Source: Delftia tsuruhatensis NBRC 16741
GTDB taxonomy: Bacteria; Pseudomonadota; Gammaproteobacteria; Burkholderiales; Burkholderiaceae_C
Assembly: GCF_001571325.1 (NCBI RefSeq)
Contig: NZ_BCTO01000032.1
Span: forward strand, 124,001 to 188,000
Length of the DNA: 64,000 nucleotides
Reading direction: 5' to 3'
Translations under genes and position numbers: made by a program
Notes under the pieces: model-generated
What the model was told of the DNA's origin: nothing
Seen by the model: only the letters and a program-made list of their open reading frames with translations
The model's database searches: none
In this document: positions 37,947 through 46,548 of the stretch, one piece after another
Position numbering within the stretch: position 1 is the stretch's first letter
Layout of the letters: each line of letters opens with the position of its first letter

Positions 37947-38951
37947 TCAATCCGCCTTCAGGTTCAGTTCGCGGGCGATCTGCGCATAGGAGGCCGCTTC
38001 GCTGGCCACGCGCTGCGCGAAGGCGCTGCCGCAGCTGGACTCGGCATCCATGCCCAGGCCGTGCAGCTTTTCCGCGGCCGATGCACTCTTGGCGAACTCC
38101 ACGGCCACGCGCTCCAGCGCCTGGGCCGCGCCGTCGGGAATGCCGGCCGGCGCGAGCACGCCGTACCAGACATCGGCCGAGTAGTCGCCGCCGCCCGCTT
38201 CGGCAAAGGTGGGCACCTGGGGCAGCAGGGACGCGCGTCTGGGCGAAGCCACGGCCAGCGCCGTGAGCTTGCCGCTGCGCACCTGGGGCAGCACCGAGCC
38301 CAGCGTGGCGAAGGAGCTGTCGAGCTGGCCGCCCATGAGATCCGTGACCACGGGCGCCGCGCCCTTGTAGGGCACGTGGTTGAGCTTAAGGCTCTTGGCC
38401 CGCGCAAACATCTCGGTGGCGAAATGGCCCGAACTGCCCATGCCCGCCGTGCCGGCCGTGACGCTGCCGGGCCGGCTGCGTGCCTGGTCCATGTACTCCT
38501 GCAGGTTGCGCGCCGGCATGCCCGGCCCCACGACCAGCACCGTGGGGCTGCTGGCCACCGTGCACAGCGGCCGGAACGAGCGCACCACGTCGAACTTCAC
38601 GCGGCCCTGGTACAGCGCCGGGATCATGCTGTGGTTGGTGGCGCCGAACAGCAGCGTATAGCCATCGGCCGGCGCGCCAGCCACGGCCTGCGCGGCCAGT
38701 ATGGTGTTGGCCCCGGGCTTGTTGTCCACCACGAAGGGCTGGCCCAGCGCCTTGCCCGCATGGTCGGCAAAGGCGCGCGCCACCACGTCGGTGGGGCCGC
38801 CCGCCGCAAAGCCCACGACCAGCCGCACGGGCTTGGCCGGATAGTCCTTCTGCGCCAGCGCGGGCTGGGCGCCCAGCACGGCCAGCCCCACGGCGGCCAG
38901 CAGGCCGCCGCGCAAGGCCAGGCGGCGGACCTCTTGGAAATTCCTCGACAT
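37947..38951 (-). CDS. Bug-family solute-binding protein 2
   Basis: A 334-residue Bug protein: signal peptide to about residue 33 (GAQPALAQ), then KDYPAKPVRLVVGFAAGGPTD with the ligand-binding Asp. The ATG at 38951 has AGGAGACAAGCG before it. Adjacent to Bug 1 but not a close copy, so the pair is not a simple recent duplication. Its ligand is presumably an organic acid or lactone from the same pathway. Confidence 0.87.
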   Translation of the reverse strand: MSRNFQEVRRLALRGGLLAAVGLAVLGAQPALAQKDYPAKPVRLVVGFAAGGPTDVVARAFADHAGKALGQPFVVDNKPGANTILAAQAVAGAPADGYTLLFGATNHSMIPALYQGRVKFDVVRSFRPLCTVASSPTVLVVGPGMPARNLQEYMDQARSRPGSVTAGTAGMGSSGHFATEMFARAKSLKLNHVPYKGAAPVVTDLMGGQLDSSFATLGSVLPQVRSGKLTALAVASPRRASLLPQVPTFAEAGGGDYSADVWYGVLAPAGIPDGAAQALERVAVEFAKSASAAEKLHGLGMDAESSCGSAFAQRVASEAASYAQIARELNLKAD

Positions 38952-39021
38952 CGCTTGTCTCCTCAAATCACATGCATGCACATGCATGGGCCAAGGGCGC
39001 ACACGGCGCCCCTGCCCTGGC

Positions 39022-39954
39022 TCAGGCGCCGGCCACCGCAGGCACGCGGGCCAGCACCTCCAGCACATTGCGGGCCGCGCCCACGCCCATGTTCACGTAG
39101 GCATCGCCGGTCACGCCGCCGATATGGGGGCTGAGCACGAAGTTCCTTTCGCCCTGGAACGGGTGGCCGGCCACCATGGGCTCCACCGCAAAGCTGTCCA
39201 GCCCTGCGGCCGCCACCTGGCCCGAGCGCACGGCGGCCAGGAGCGCGGCCTCGTCGATCAGGCCGCCGCGTGCGGTGTTGACCACGATCACGCCGCGCTT
39301 GCAGGCCGCCAGCGTGGAGGCGCCGAGCATGCCCCGGTTTTCCTCGGTCAGCGGGCAGTGCAGCGAAATCGCGTCGGACTCGCGCCAGATGGTTTCCAGG
39401 TCCACGGGCTGCACGTAGGCGGGCAGGTTCTTTGCGAAGGGATCGAAGCCGATCACGCGCATGCCCAGCGCATCGGCCATGCGCGCAAAGCGCAGGCCGA
39501 TGGCGCCCAGCCCCACCAGGCCCACGGTGCGCCCGCCCAGCTCCAGGCTCTTGTGCGTGGCCTTGTCCCAGTGGCCTGCGTGCATGCGGGCGTCCAGCGC
39601 CACCACCGACTTGGCGCAGGCCAGCAGCAGCGCGAGTGCCTGCTCGGCCACGGCCGCCGCATTGGCGCCCGCGGCGGCCACCACGGCAATGCCGCGTTCG
39701 GCGGCGGCCGCCTTGTCGATGGTGTCCGTGCCGCTGCCGTGCTTGGAGATCACGCGCAGCGAGGGCGCCGCGTCCATCACGGCCGCGCCCACCTTGCCGT
39801 AGCGCACGATGATGGCCACGGGATCATGGGCGCGGCACAGCGCGACCAGGTCCTCTTCGGTGGGCGTCTTGCCCGCATAGACGATGTCGTGCCGGGCCAG
39901 CAGGTCCAGGGCCTGTGGCGCCAGATCGGCGCCGGTGACGATGACGGTGCTCAC
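39022..39954 (-). CDS. D-2-hydroxyacid dehydrogenase (3-phosphoglycerate dehydrogenase-like)
   Basis: A 310-residue NAD-dependent dehydrogenase. The nucleotide-binding motif GLVGLGAIG is near residue 145; the catalytic Arg in NTARGGLID, Glu in SFAVEP and His in LSPHIGG are all in place. It should interconvert a 2-hydroxy acid and a 2-keto acid. The start is GTG at 39954 with AGGGGA upstream and a four-base overlap with the RraA-like stop, so translation is coupled. Coupling to an aldolase-type enzyme suggests that it makes or uses a 2-keto acid in the same route. Confidence 0.86.
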   Translation of the reverse strand: MSTVIVTGADLAPQALDLLARHDIVYAGKTPTEEDLVALCRAHDPVAIIVRYGKVGAAVMDAAPSLRVISKHGSGTDTIDKAAAAERGIAVVAAAGANAAAVAEQALALLLACAKSVVALDARMHAGHWDKATHKSLELGGRTVGLVGLGAIGLRFARMADALGMRVIGFDPFAKNLPAYVQPVDLETIWRESDAISLHCPLTEENRGMLGASTLAACKRGVIVVNTARGGLIDEAALLAAVRSGQVAAAGLDSFAVEPMVAGHPFQGERNFVLSPHIGGVTGDAYVNMGVGAARNVLEVLARVPAVAGA

Positions 39955-40637
39955 AGCGATTCCCCTTCCTTGAGCACGCCGGCCGCGCGCAGGGCCGCGG
40001 GCAGCCACTTCGATGCCGTGTCGCCGCGCGCAATGGCCTCGATGCGGGCGGCCTCGTCGGCCACCTTCTTCACGGCCAGCTCCAGCATGGCGGGTGCCTT
40101 GGCGCGCTCGATGACGACCACGCCATCGGCATCGCCCACCACCAGGTCGCCCGGGTGAACCGTCGTGCCACCAGCGGAGATGGCGTGGTTGATGCGGCCC
40201 GGCACGAACTTGGTCGGGCCCGCGGGATTGAAGCCTGCGCTGAACACGGGGAAGTCCAGCTCCAGCAGCTCCAGGCGGTCGCGGATGGCGCCGTCCACGA
40301 TAACGCCGGCCAGGCCCAGCTTCTTGCAGGCGCTGAGCATCAGCGTGCCCATCAGCGCGGCGGTCTGGTCGCCCTTGCCGTCGATGACCAGCACGTCGCC
40401 GGGCCGGGCCAGCGCGATGGCGGCGTGGATCATGAGGTTGTCGCCGGGACGCACCTCGACGGTGAAGGCCGGGCCGGCCACTTTCATGCCCTGGTGCACG
40501 GGCGCCACGCGCGAATGCATGGTGCCGCGGCGGCCCGCCACGTCGGCCAGGATGGCGGCCTGAAAGCCGGCTGCGCGCTGCACGACTTGGGCGTCCACGC
40601 GCTCTATGTCACGGATGATTTCTGGGAGTTGGCTCAT
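39951..40637 (-). CDS. RraA-family aldolase (4-hydroxy-4-methyl/4-carboxy-2-oxo acid aldolase-like)
   Basis: A 228-residue protein of the RraA/LigK family, the same length as CHA/HMG aldolases. Arg119 and Asp120 in VDGAIRDRLELL correspond to the pyruvate-binding Arg and metal-binding Asp of those class II aldolases, so it is likely an enzyme instead of an RNase E regulator. Aldolases of this type cleave 4-hydroxy-2-oxo acids to pyruvate plus a keto acid; some also decarboxylate oxaloacetate. Its neighbours, two LigI-like lactonases, recall the protocatechuate/gallate 4,5-cleavage pathway, but LigJ is absent here. Confidence 0.85.
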   Translation of the reverse strand: MSQLPEIIRDIERVDAQVVQRAAGFQAAILADVAGRRGTMHSRVAPVHQGMKVAGPAFTVEVRPGDNLMIHAAIALARPGDVLVIDGKGDQTAALMGTLMLSACKKLGLAGVIVDGAIRDRLELLELDFPVFSAGFNPAGPTKFVPGRINHAISAGGTTVHPGDLVVGDADGVVVIERAKAPAMLELAVKKVADEAARIEAIARGDTASKWLPAALRAAGVLKEGESL

Positions 40638-40685
40638 GATGGTCCAGTGAGATGAGGTGAAGGAAAACAGAAAGATGTGCGCGCG

Positions 40686-41684
40686 TCAGTCGGCCTTGAT
40701 GCCGGCCTCGCGGATGAGTTGGGCCCACTTGGCGGAGTCGGATTTCTGCAGCTCGCCCAATTGCCGTGGCGTGCCGCCGACCAGGGTCACGCCCAGCCGC
40801 TCGGCCAGTGCCACGACGGCCGGGTCCCTGAGCGCCTGGCCGATCTCCTGGTTCAGCCGCTGCACGATGGCGGCCGGCGTCCTGGCCGGCGCAAAGACGG
40901 CCTGCCACTGCTCGACCACGAAGTCGCCGATGCCGGCCTCGGCCATGGTGGGCACATCAGGCAGGGCCTTCAGGCGCGCCGCCGAGGTCACGGCCAGCGC
41001 GCGCAGCTTGCCGCCCTGCACATGGGGCAGCGCGGCGGCCACGGGGGCGAACATGAACTGCACCTGCCCCGCCAGCGTGTCCTGCAGCGCGGGCGTGTCG
41101 CCCTTGTAGGGCGCATGGATGAAGCGCACGCCGCCCTTTCTTTGCAGCAGCTCGCCCTGCATCTGCAAGATGGTTCCGCTGCCGCCCGAGGCAAAGGCCA
41201 GCTGGCCTGGCTGCGCCTTGGCGGCGGCCAGCAGATCGGCCACCGACTGGAAAGGCTGGGCCGCGCCCACCACCAGCAAATGGGGGATGGTGCCGATGGT
41301 GATGACGGGCTCGAAGCCCGCAATCGGGTCATAGGGCAGCTTGCCCATGAGGTGGGGCGCGATCGCCTGAGGGCCGATGGAGGTGCCCAGCAGCGTGTGG
41401 CCGTCCGGCGCCGCCTTGGCCACGTAGGCCGCGCCGATGGTGCCCGTGGCGCCCGCGCGGTTGTCCACGATCACGGTGCTGCCCAGGGCCTTGCCCAGGT
41501 GCAGTGCCACCTGGCGGCCCAGCACATCGGTGCTGCCGCCGGGCGGATAGGGCACGACCCAGGTGATGAGCTTGCCTGCCGGCCATGCGGGCTGCGCGTG
41601 GACGGCGGCGCTGCACAGCGGCCCCAGCAGGGCGGCGCCCCCTGCGGCCAGCAGGGTGCGGCGCGTGGGATGGAAGGTGTTCAT
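40686..41684 (-). CDS. Bug-family solute-binding protein 3 (Tat-like signal)
   Basis: A 332-residue Bug protein. The N-terminus has TRRTLLAAGG, a twin-arginine-like signal, unlike the Sec-type signals of its neighbours. The mature part has KLITWVVPYPPGGSTDVLGR with the binding Asp. The ATG at 41684 follows AGGAGACAAACC and overlaps the upstream amidohydrolase stop by four bases, so the two are coupled. A lactone-type ligand is plausible from that coupling. Confidence 0.87.
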   Translation of the reverse strand: MNTFHPTRRTLLAAGGAALLGPLCSAAVHAQPAWPAGKLITWVVPYPPGGSTDVLGRQVALHLGKALGSTVIVDNRAGATGTIGAAYVAKAAPDGHTLLGTSIGPQAIAPHLMGKLPYDPIAGFEPVITIGTIPHLLVVGAAQPFQSVADLLAAAKAQPGQLAFASGGSGTILQMQGELLQRKGGVRFIHAPYKGDTPALQDTLAGQVQFMFAPVAAALPHVQGGKLRALAVTSAARLKALPDVPTMAEAGIGDFVVEQWQAVFAPARTPAAIVQRLNQEIGQALRDPAVVALAERLGVTLVGGTPRQLGELQKSDSAKWAQLIREAGIKAD

Positions 41685-42616
41685 GGTTTGTCTCCTGCTT
41701 GTGTGCAATGCAATGGCGGCGCTGCGGTCTCGAAGCCGTACAGCGCCCGGGGGTTGTCCACCAGCACGCGCCGCAGCGTGGCGGCACCGCCGGCATGGGC
41801 GGTCCAGTCGGCCAGGCGGTCGATCTGGCGGGCGTCATCGGGCAGGGGCTGCATGCCTGCCGAGGCGCTGACATGCGGCCAGTCGCTGCCCCAGAGCACA
41901 CGCTCGGGCGCGCAGCGCAGATAGCTGGCGGCCAGGGCGTCCAGCGCCGGGTCTTCGACCGACTGCAGCGCGCTGACGATGTAGCCGCCGGACAACTTGA
42001 CCCAGGCCCTGCCGCCCTCCAGCAGCTCCAGCAGCAGCGCATGGCCCGCATGGCGCCCCGCCTGCTCGGGGGCGATGCGGCCGAAGTGGTCGAACACCAG
42101 CGGCACCGGCAATTGCCGCAGCACGCCGGCCAGCGACGCCAGCAGGTCCGGCGCCATCAGCAGTTGCAGATGCCAGCCCAGCGGCGCAATGCGGCGGGCC
42201 AGCGGCACCAGCAGCTCGGCCGTGCCCGTCACGCCCAGCGACAGGTTCAGCCGCACGCCGCGCACGCCCAGGCCGTGCAGGCGCTGCAGCTGGTCATCGC
42301 TTTCGCTGCCATCGATCACGGCCACGCCCCGCGCCTGCGGGCCGAGGGCGGCCAGCCCGTCCAACATGCAGCGGTTGTCGCTGCCGTAGGTGGACGGCGT
42401 GACCAGCACGCAGCGCGAGGTGCCCAGGCGCCGCTGCAGCGCGCGGTAGTCGCCGGCCGAGGCGTCGGGCGGCAGCAGCCGCGCGCCCGGGGTTGCCGGG
42501 TAGCGGCCGTCATAGACATGCACATGGCAGTCGCAGGCATCCGGGGGCAGCACGGCACGGGGCCGGGCGCTGCCCTGCGAGAAACGGACGGGCACGGCAA
42601 GGCTGTCGCAGTCCAT
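41681..42616 (-). CDS. Amidohydrolase-2 family lactonase (LigI-like), copy B
   Basis: A 311-residue TIM-barrel hydrolase and paralogue of the gene at 36056: DACDCHVHVYDGRYP near residue 26, RRLGTSRCVLVTPSTYGSDN near residue 63, and LWGSDWPHVSA near residue 244 are all shared. Both copies are followed downstream by a Bug gene or preceded by one, which suggests duplication of a lactonase-plus-binding-protein block and later divergence. Substrates of the two copies probably differ. Stop and start overlap with Bug 3 by four bases. Confidence 0.85.
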   Translation of the reverse strand: MDCDSLAVPVRFSQGSARPRAVLPPDACDCHVHVYDGRYPATPGARLLPPDASAGDYRALQRRLGTSRCVLVTPSTYGSDNRCMLDGLAALGPQARGVAVIDGSESDDQLQRLHGLGVRGVRLNLSLGVTGTAELLVPLARRIAPLGWHLQLLMAPDLLASLAGVLRQLPVPLVFDHFGRIAPEQAGRHAGHALLLELLEGGRAWVKLSGGYIVSALQSVEDPALDALAASYLRCAPERVLWGSDWPHVSASAGMQPLPDDARQIDRLADWTAHAGGAATLRRVLVDNPRALYGFETAAPPLHCTQAGDKP

Positions 42617-42693
42617 GGCGAGATCTCGATGGAGGAAAGGAAGGGAGGTGGGAGCGAGAAGGAAGCGAAAGGGCTGGCGCCCCTGCCCCGGGC

Positions 42694-43695
42694 TCAGTCC
42701 AGGCTGGCGCCCGAGTCCTTGACGATGCGTGCCCAGCGCGGCACCTCGGCGCGCAGCAGCGCGGCGAACTTCTCGGACGAGCCGCCCAGCACCTCGCCGC
42801 CTTCGGAGCGCAGCTTCTCGGCCACCTCGGGCACCAGCAGCGCATCGTTGATGGCCTTGTTCAGCTGCTGCACGATGGCCTGCGGCGTGCCAGCCGGCGC
42901 CAGCACCCCGAACCAGGTGACGGCCTCGAAGTCCTGGTAGCCGGACTCGGCCAGCGTGGGCGTCTGCGGCAGCTGGGCGGAGCGCTTGAGCGAGGTGACC
43001 ATCACCGCGCGCAGCTTGCCGTTGCGCACCTGGCCCAGCAGCGTGGGCACGGCGGACATGTAGAAATCGATCTGCCCGCCCACCAGGTCGGTCATGGCCT
43101 GTGCTGCGCCCTTGTAGGGCACATGGCGCAGCTTGATGCCGGCCGCGTTCTCGGCCAGTTCGCCGGCCAGGTGCGCCACCGTGCCGTTGCCCGGGTAGCC
43201 CAGCGTGAGGCCGTCGGGCTTGGCCTTGGCGGCCTTGACCAGGTCGGCAAAGGTCTTGTAGGGCGAGTTGGCCGGCGCGGCCATGACGATGGGCGCGGAA
43301 GCCACCAGCGCCACGGGCACCAGATCCTTCAGCGGGTCATAGGGCAGCTTGGCGTACAGCGAGGGGTTGATGGCCAGGTTGCTGGTCTGGCCCATGACCA
43401 GGGTATGGCCGTCCGGCGCGGCCTTGGCCACGGCGTCCACGCCCAGGTTGCCGCCGGCGCCGGGCCGGTTGTCCACCACCACGGTCCACTTGTTGTGGTC
43501 CGCCAGCCGCTGGGCCACGGTGCGCGCGATCATGTCCGTGCCGCCACCGGGCGGAAACGGCACGACCAGGCGGATGGGCTTGCGGGGATAGGCGTCCTGG
43601 GCCTGGGCAGCACCCATGGGCACGATGGCGGCAACGCCGACCAGGACGGCAAGAAGGCGTGCGTTGAGGCAACGCGAAAGCGAGGAAATCGGCAT
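42694..43695 (-). CDS. Bug-family solute-binding protein 4, first gene of the cluster
   Basis: A 333-residue Bug protein: Sec signal peptide to about residue 33 (MGAAQAQ), then DAYPRKPIRLVVPFPPGGGTD with the ligand-binding Asp. The ATG at 43695 follows GGAGACAAACCGCC. It is divergent from the IclR regulator, so it is the promoter-proximal gene of the nine-gene minus-strand series ending at 35110. The long upstream open frame is shadow of iclR and discarded. Confidence 0.87.
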   Translation of the reverse strand: MPISSLSRCLNARLLAVLVGVAAIVPMGAAQAQDAYPRKPIRLVVPFPPGGGTDMIARTVAQRLADHNKWTVVVDNRPGAGGNLGVDAVAKAAPDGHTLVMGQTSNLAINPSLYAKLPYDPLKDLVPVALVASAPIVMAAPANSPYKTFADLVKAAKAKPDGLTLGYPGNGTVAHLAGELAENAAGIKLRHVPYKGAAQAMTDLVGGQIDFYMSAVPTLLGQVRNGKLRAVMVTSLKRSAQLPQTPTLAESGYQDFEAVTWFGVLAPAGTPQAIVQQLNKAINDALLVPEVAEKLRSEGGEVLGGSSEKFAALLRAEVPRWARIVKDSGASLD

Positions 43696-43759
43696 GGCGG
43701 TTTGTCTCCGTTTGTTGTGTCCAACGCCCGCATGGCTGCGGTGCGTGGGACGAACTTTA

Positions 43760-43793
43760 TGAAAACGTTTCAACCCATACAATGCCGTTTCAT
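43760..43793. promoter_or_regulatory. IclR operator-like repeats between Bug 4 and iclR
   Basis: TGAAAACGTTTCA (43760-43772) is a palindrome with TGAAA/TTTCA arms, and CGTTTCAT recurs at 43786-43793. The sequence lies in the AT-rich divergent spacer. IclR regulators bind such pseudo-palindromes; assignment to this IclR is by position. Confidence 0.6.
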
Positions 43794-43822
43794 ACAGCGC
43801 AACCAATTGCATGCCTTGCACC

Positions 43823-44611
43823 ATGAACAAGCCCCCCAGCACCCCTTCCCCGGCGCAGCCCCCCGATGACAAGGCCAGCGCGGCCAAGGACGGCGGCGTC
43901 ATCGCCGTCACGCGTGCCTTGCAGCTGCTTGGCGCCTTCGCCCTCGGGGAGTCGCACCTGTCCCTGGCGGAACTGAGCCGGCGCTGCGCGCTGCACAAGA
44001 CCACGGTGCTGCGGCTGGCGCGCACGCTGGCGCAGTCGGGCTTCATGGTGCAAAGGGACGATGGGGACTGGCGCCTGGGCCCGGCCGCTGGCTGGCTGGG
44101 TGCGCGCTACCAGGCGGGCTTCGATGTGCAGAACGTGCTGGAGCCCGCGCTGCGCGCGCTCACGCAGGCCAGCGGCGAGAGCGCGGCCTTCTATGTGCGC
44201 GAAGGCAATGTGCGCACCTGCCTCGTGCGCGTGGAAGGGCCGCAGGCCCTGCGCCACCATGCGCGCATGGGCGAGGGGCTGCCGCTGGACCAGGGCTCGC
44301 CGGGGCGCGTGATCCTGGCGTTTTCAGGCGAGCCAGGGCCGGTGTACGAGCAGATCCGCCAGCGCGGCTACCACTGGTCCATCGGCGAGCGCGAACAGGG
44401 CGTGGCCACGGTGTCGGCGCCGGTGTTCGGCATGCACTGGCGGCTGATGGGGTCGGTGTGCATCTCCGGGCCGGCATCGCGCCTGCCCGAGGCCCGGCTG
44501 GAAGCCATGGCGCAGACGGTGGTGGCGGCGGCCAACCAGCTGTCCTATGCGCTGGCGGGCAGCGCCAGCACACAGGCCCCCGTGGTGCGCGCCAGCCAGT
44601 GGCATCCCTGA
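43823..44611 (+). CDS. IclR-family transcriptional regulator
   Basis: A 262-residue IclR protein: N-terminal winged helix-turn-helix (LSLAELSRRCALHKTTVLRL, residues about 51-70) after a Pro/Ala-rich leader, and a C-terminal ligand domain related to GAF (the GSPGRVILAF region near residue 160). It is divergent from the nine-gene Bug/lactonase/aldolase cluster and should control it in response to an aromatic or organic acid. ATG 43811, four codons upstream, is an equal alternative start. Confidence 0.87.
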   Translation: MNKPPSTPSPAQPPDDKASAAKDGGVIAVTRALQLLGAFALGESHLSLAELSRRCALHKTTVLRLARTLAQSGFMVQRDDGDWRLGPAAGWLGARYQAGFDVQNVLEPALRALTQASGESAAFYVREGNVRTCLVRVEGPQALRHHARMGEGLPLDQGSPGRVILAFSGEPGPVYEQIRQRGYHWSIGEREQGVATVSAPVFGMHWRLMGSVCISGPASRLPEARLEAMAQTVVAAANQLSYALAGSASTQAPVVRASQWHP

Positions 44612-44616
44612 GAACC

Positions 44617-44640
44617 CCTTCCGGGGCGACGCCCCGAAGG
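44617..44640. terminator. Hairpin between convergent iclR and DUF945 genes
   Basis: Stem CGGGGC/GCCCCG, extended by CCTT/AAGG past a one-base bulge, with loop GAC. It has no T-run on either strand. Its place between two converging genes suggests a bidirectional stop, but this is weak. Confidence 0.4.
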
Positions 44641-44651
44641 TGGATGGCCGC

Positions 44652-46160
44652 TTACTGCAGCGCGCCCATGGGCAGGGCGATGGGCTTGCCGTTGAGCGTG
44701 ACCTGGCCGGCCTGCATCTTGAGCGCGCTGACCAGCTTGTCGCCTTCCAGGCGGGCATAGCCCGTGGCCTGGGCCATGCCCAGCATGCCTTCCACATCCT
44801 CGGCCGAGACATCGGGCTTGCCCGATGCCTTGATCAGCGGCTCCAGCCAGGCCTTGGGCAGGCTGGCATTGGCCTGCAGTGCCGAGGTCTTGAGCAGCGC
44901 CGGCATCCAGCCGGCCTGGGCGACCTGCTCCTGCGTGGGCGCGCTTTGCACTTCGGCGCCGTACTCCAGGTGGCCGGTCTGGCCCTGGTAGGTGGCCTGC
45001 AGCTTCATGGAGTAGGCCGGCAGGGCCGCCACCAGGCGCGGGGCGTTCTGCATCAGCACGCCCATGCCCTGCTCTTCCAGCGACTCCAGTGCCTTGGCCA
45101 GGCCCTCCTTGCGGTAGCCCTCGACCATGACGCGCTGGAAGCCGCGCAGCGCCTCGATGTCCAGGCGCTGGATCTTTTCCTCGTAGCCCACGGACTCGAA
45201 ATCGATGGGGCCGATACGGCCGGTGCCCTTGACCTGGGTGGTCATGCCCAGCGTGGTCTTGTCGGACTCGATGACCGAGCTGCCGTCCACGTTCTTGAGG
45301 TCCAGCAGCGTCTTGGCCTCGCCGCCTTCGGCGGGCGTGCTGCTCATGCCGAAGCGGGCGATGCGCACGCTGGCCTTGCCGGGGCCCAGGCCCCACAGGC
45401 CGTCGATGACCTTGTTCTCGAAGCTGCTTTCCAGGCCCGTGAGCACGATGCTGGTGCGCTCCACCGGCGCTGCGGCCGGCTGGGCGGCGATGGCCTCGTC
45501 GTTGTCGGATTCCTCCTCCTCGCCCTCATCCTCCTGCGCCTCCATGGACTTGTCGCGGCTGGGCAGGCCCAGCAGGGCCACCTCGGGCCAGCGCCAGGTG
45601 CCCTTGACGCTGCCACCGCCCAGGGCCGTGTCCAGCACCATTTCCTGCCAGCGCATGGTGACTTCGTTGTCGCCCATCTCGCCTGCAGGCAGCAGCAGGC
45701 GCACATCCTGGCCGCCCGTGAAGTGGTGCACGCTGGTCAGCGTGGGAGCGACAGCCTTGGCCAGGGTCTGGCGGCTCTTTTCGTCCAGGCCGTCGAGCGC
45801 AAAGCGCGTCTCCGACACCGCTGCCGCCAGGCGGCCACCGGCCAGCGGGCCGTGGCGCACCGTGGTGTCCACCACCAGGCGCACGGGCTTGGAGGCGGCT
45901 TCTGCGCCGGCGTCTGCAGCGGCGGGCGCATCGGCCTCGCCAGCCGCAGGCCACTGCAGCACCAGCTTGGCCTGGGACGACAGGAATCCCTTGTGGTATT
46001 CGTCGGTCACGACGGCCTTCTCGCCCAGCACCTTGCGCAATTCGGCCACGGCATCCTTGTAGCCGGACTCGGCCCTTTGGCCCGTATACCAGGTGGTTCC
46101 TCCATAGGCCACGACGGCCAATGCCACGGCAGCAGCCACTGCGGTTTTCTTGTTGCTCAT
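44652..46160 (-). CDS. YdgA/DUF945-family protein
   Basis: A 502-residue protein with a single N-terminal membrane segment or uncleaved signal (residues 7-25) and a large periplasmic domain of the DUF945 (YdgA) type. YHKGFLSSQAKLVLQWP near residue 55 is the family's early motif. Function is not well known in the family. A Glu/Asp-rich insert near residues 205-220 (EDEGEEEESDNDE) is unusual and probably disordered. It is a single gene, convergent with iclR. Confidence 0.82.
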   Translation of the reverse strand: MSNKKTAVAAAVALAVVAYGGTTWYTGQRAESGYKDAVAELRKVLGEKAVVTDEYHKGFLSSQAKLVLQWPAAGEADAPAAADAGAEAASKPVRLVVDTTVRHGPLAGGRLAAAVSETRFALDGLDEKSRQTLAKAVAPTLTSVHHFTGGQDVRLLLPAGEMGDNEVTMRWQEMVLDTALGGGSVKGTWRWPEVALLGLPSRDKSMEAQEDEGEEEESDNDEAIAAQPAAAPVERTSIVLTGLESSFENKVIDGLWGLGPGKASVRIARFGMSSTPAEGGEAKTLLDLKNVDGSSVIESDKTTLGMTTQVKGTGRIGPIDFESVGYEEKIQRLDIEALRGFQRVMVEGYRKEGLAKALESLEEQGMGVLMQNAPRLVAALPAYSMKLQATYQGQTGHLEYGAEVQSAPTQEQVAQAGWMPALLKTSALQANASLPKAWLEPLIKASGKPDVSAEDVEGMLGMAQATGYARLEGDKLVSALKMQAGQVTLNGKPIALPMGALQ

Positions 46161-46548
46161 TGTGAATATCCCGTGATGAATAAGACCCTCCCCCTCGGGC
46201 GGGCCGCGCGACTGTATCAGTTCGGCGTTTCACCATGCATCGGCAATGGGCCGCGCATTGGCCCGCCTGCACCTTGTGCGGTGGTCCCCTATGGGCGCAA
46301 GGCGTTGCCCAGCCCTTGCCAGGCCTTGTCTCCAGCGGCTTTCAAGGATTGGGACCTGGGCATTGCATGCGGGCAGCAGGCGTGCGGTTTTTTCAATTGC
46401 TTACCTTTTCCGGACACGATTGGCATACCAATTGAATCCATGGAGAACGCTATGTCTCCGCAGATATGGTGCGAATGCACCTTTGCCCTCTTTGCCCTTT
46501 TTTGCCGGCTTGCCTGAATGCAGTCCCGAAAGCCAGCAATGACCGCAC
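46161..46548. other. Gene-free spacer with a palindrome
   Basis: No convincing gene is present. ATTGGCATACCAAT (46419-46432) is a perfect inverted repeat (five-base arms, CATA centre) of the type bound by GntR or LysR regulators, but no plus-strand gene follows. A 25-codon frame after it (46440-46517) has no family resemblance. The palindrome may belong to a lost gene or act on the DUF945 gene 260 bases away. Confidence 0.4.

Noticed and set aside
39951..40637. RraA as regulator of RNase E
   Set aside because: The conserved Arg119-Asp120 pair, length and catabolic neighbours point to the aldolase branch of the family.
40677..41924. 415-codon plus-strand frame in the Bug/lactonase cluster
   Set aside because: Lies opposite Bug 3 and a lactonase that both have ribosome sites and motifs.
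44547..46517. 656-codon plus-strand frame opposite the DUF945 gene
   Set aside because: Shadow frame; the minus-strand gene has a signal segment and family motif.
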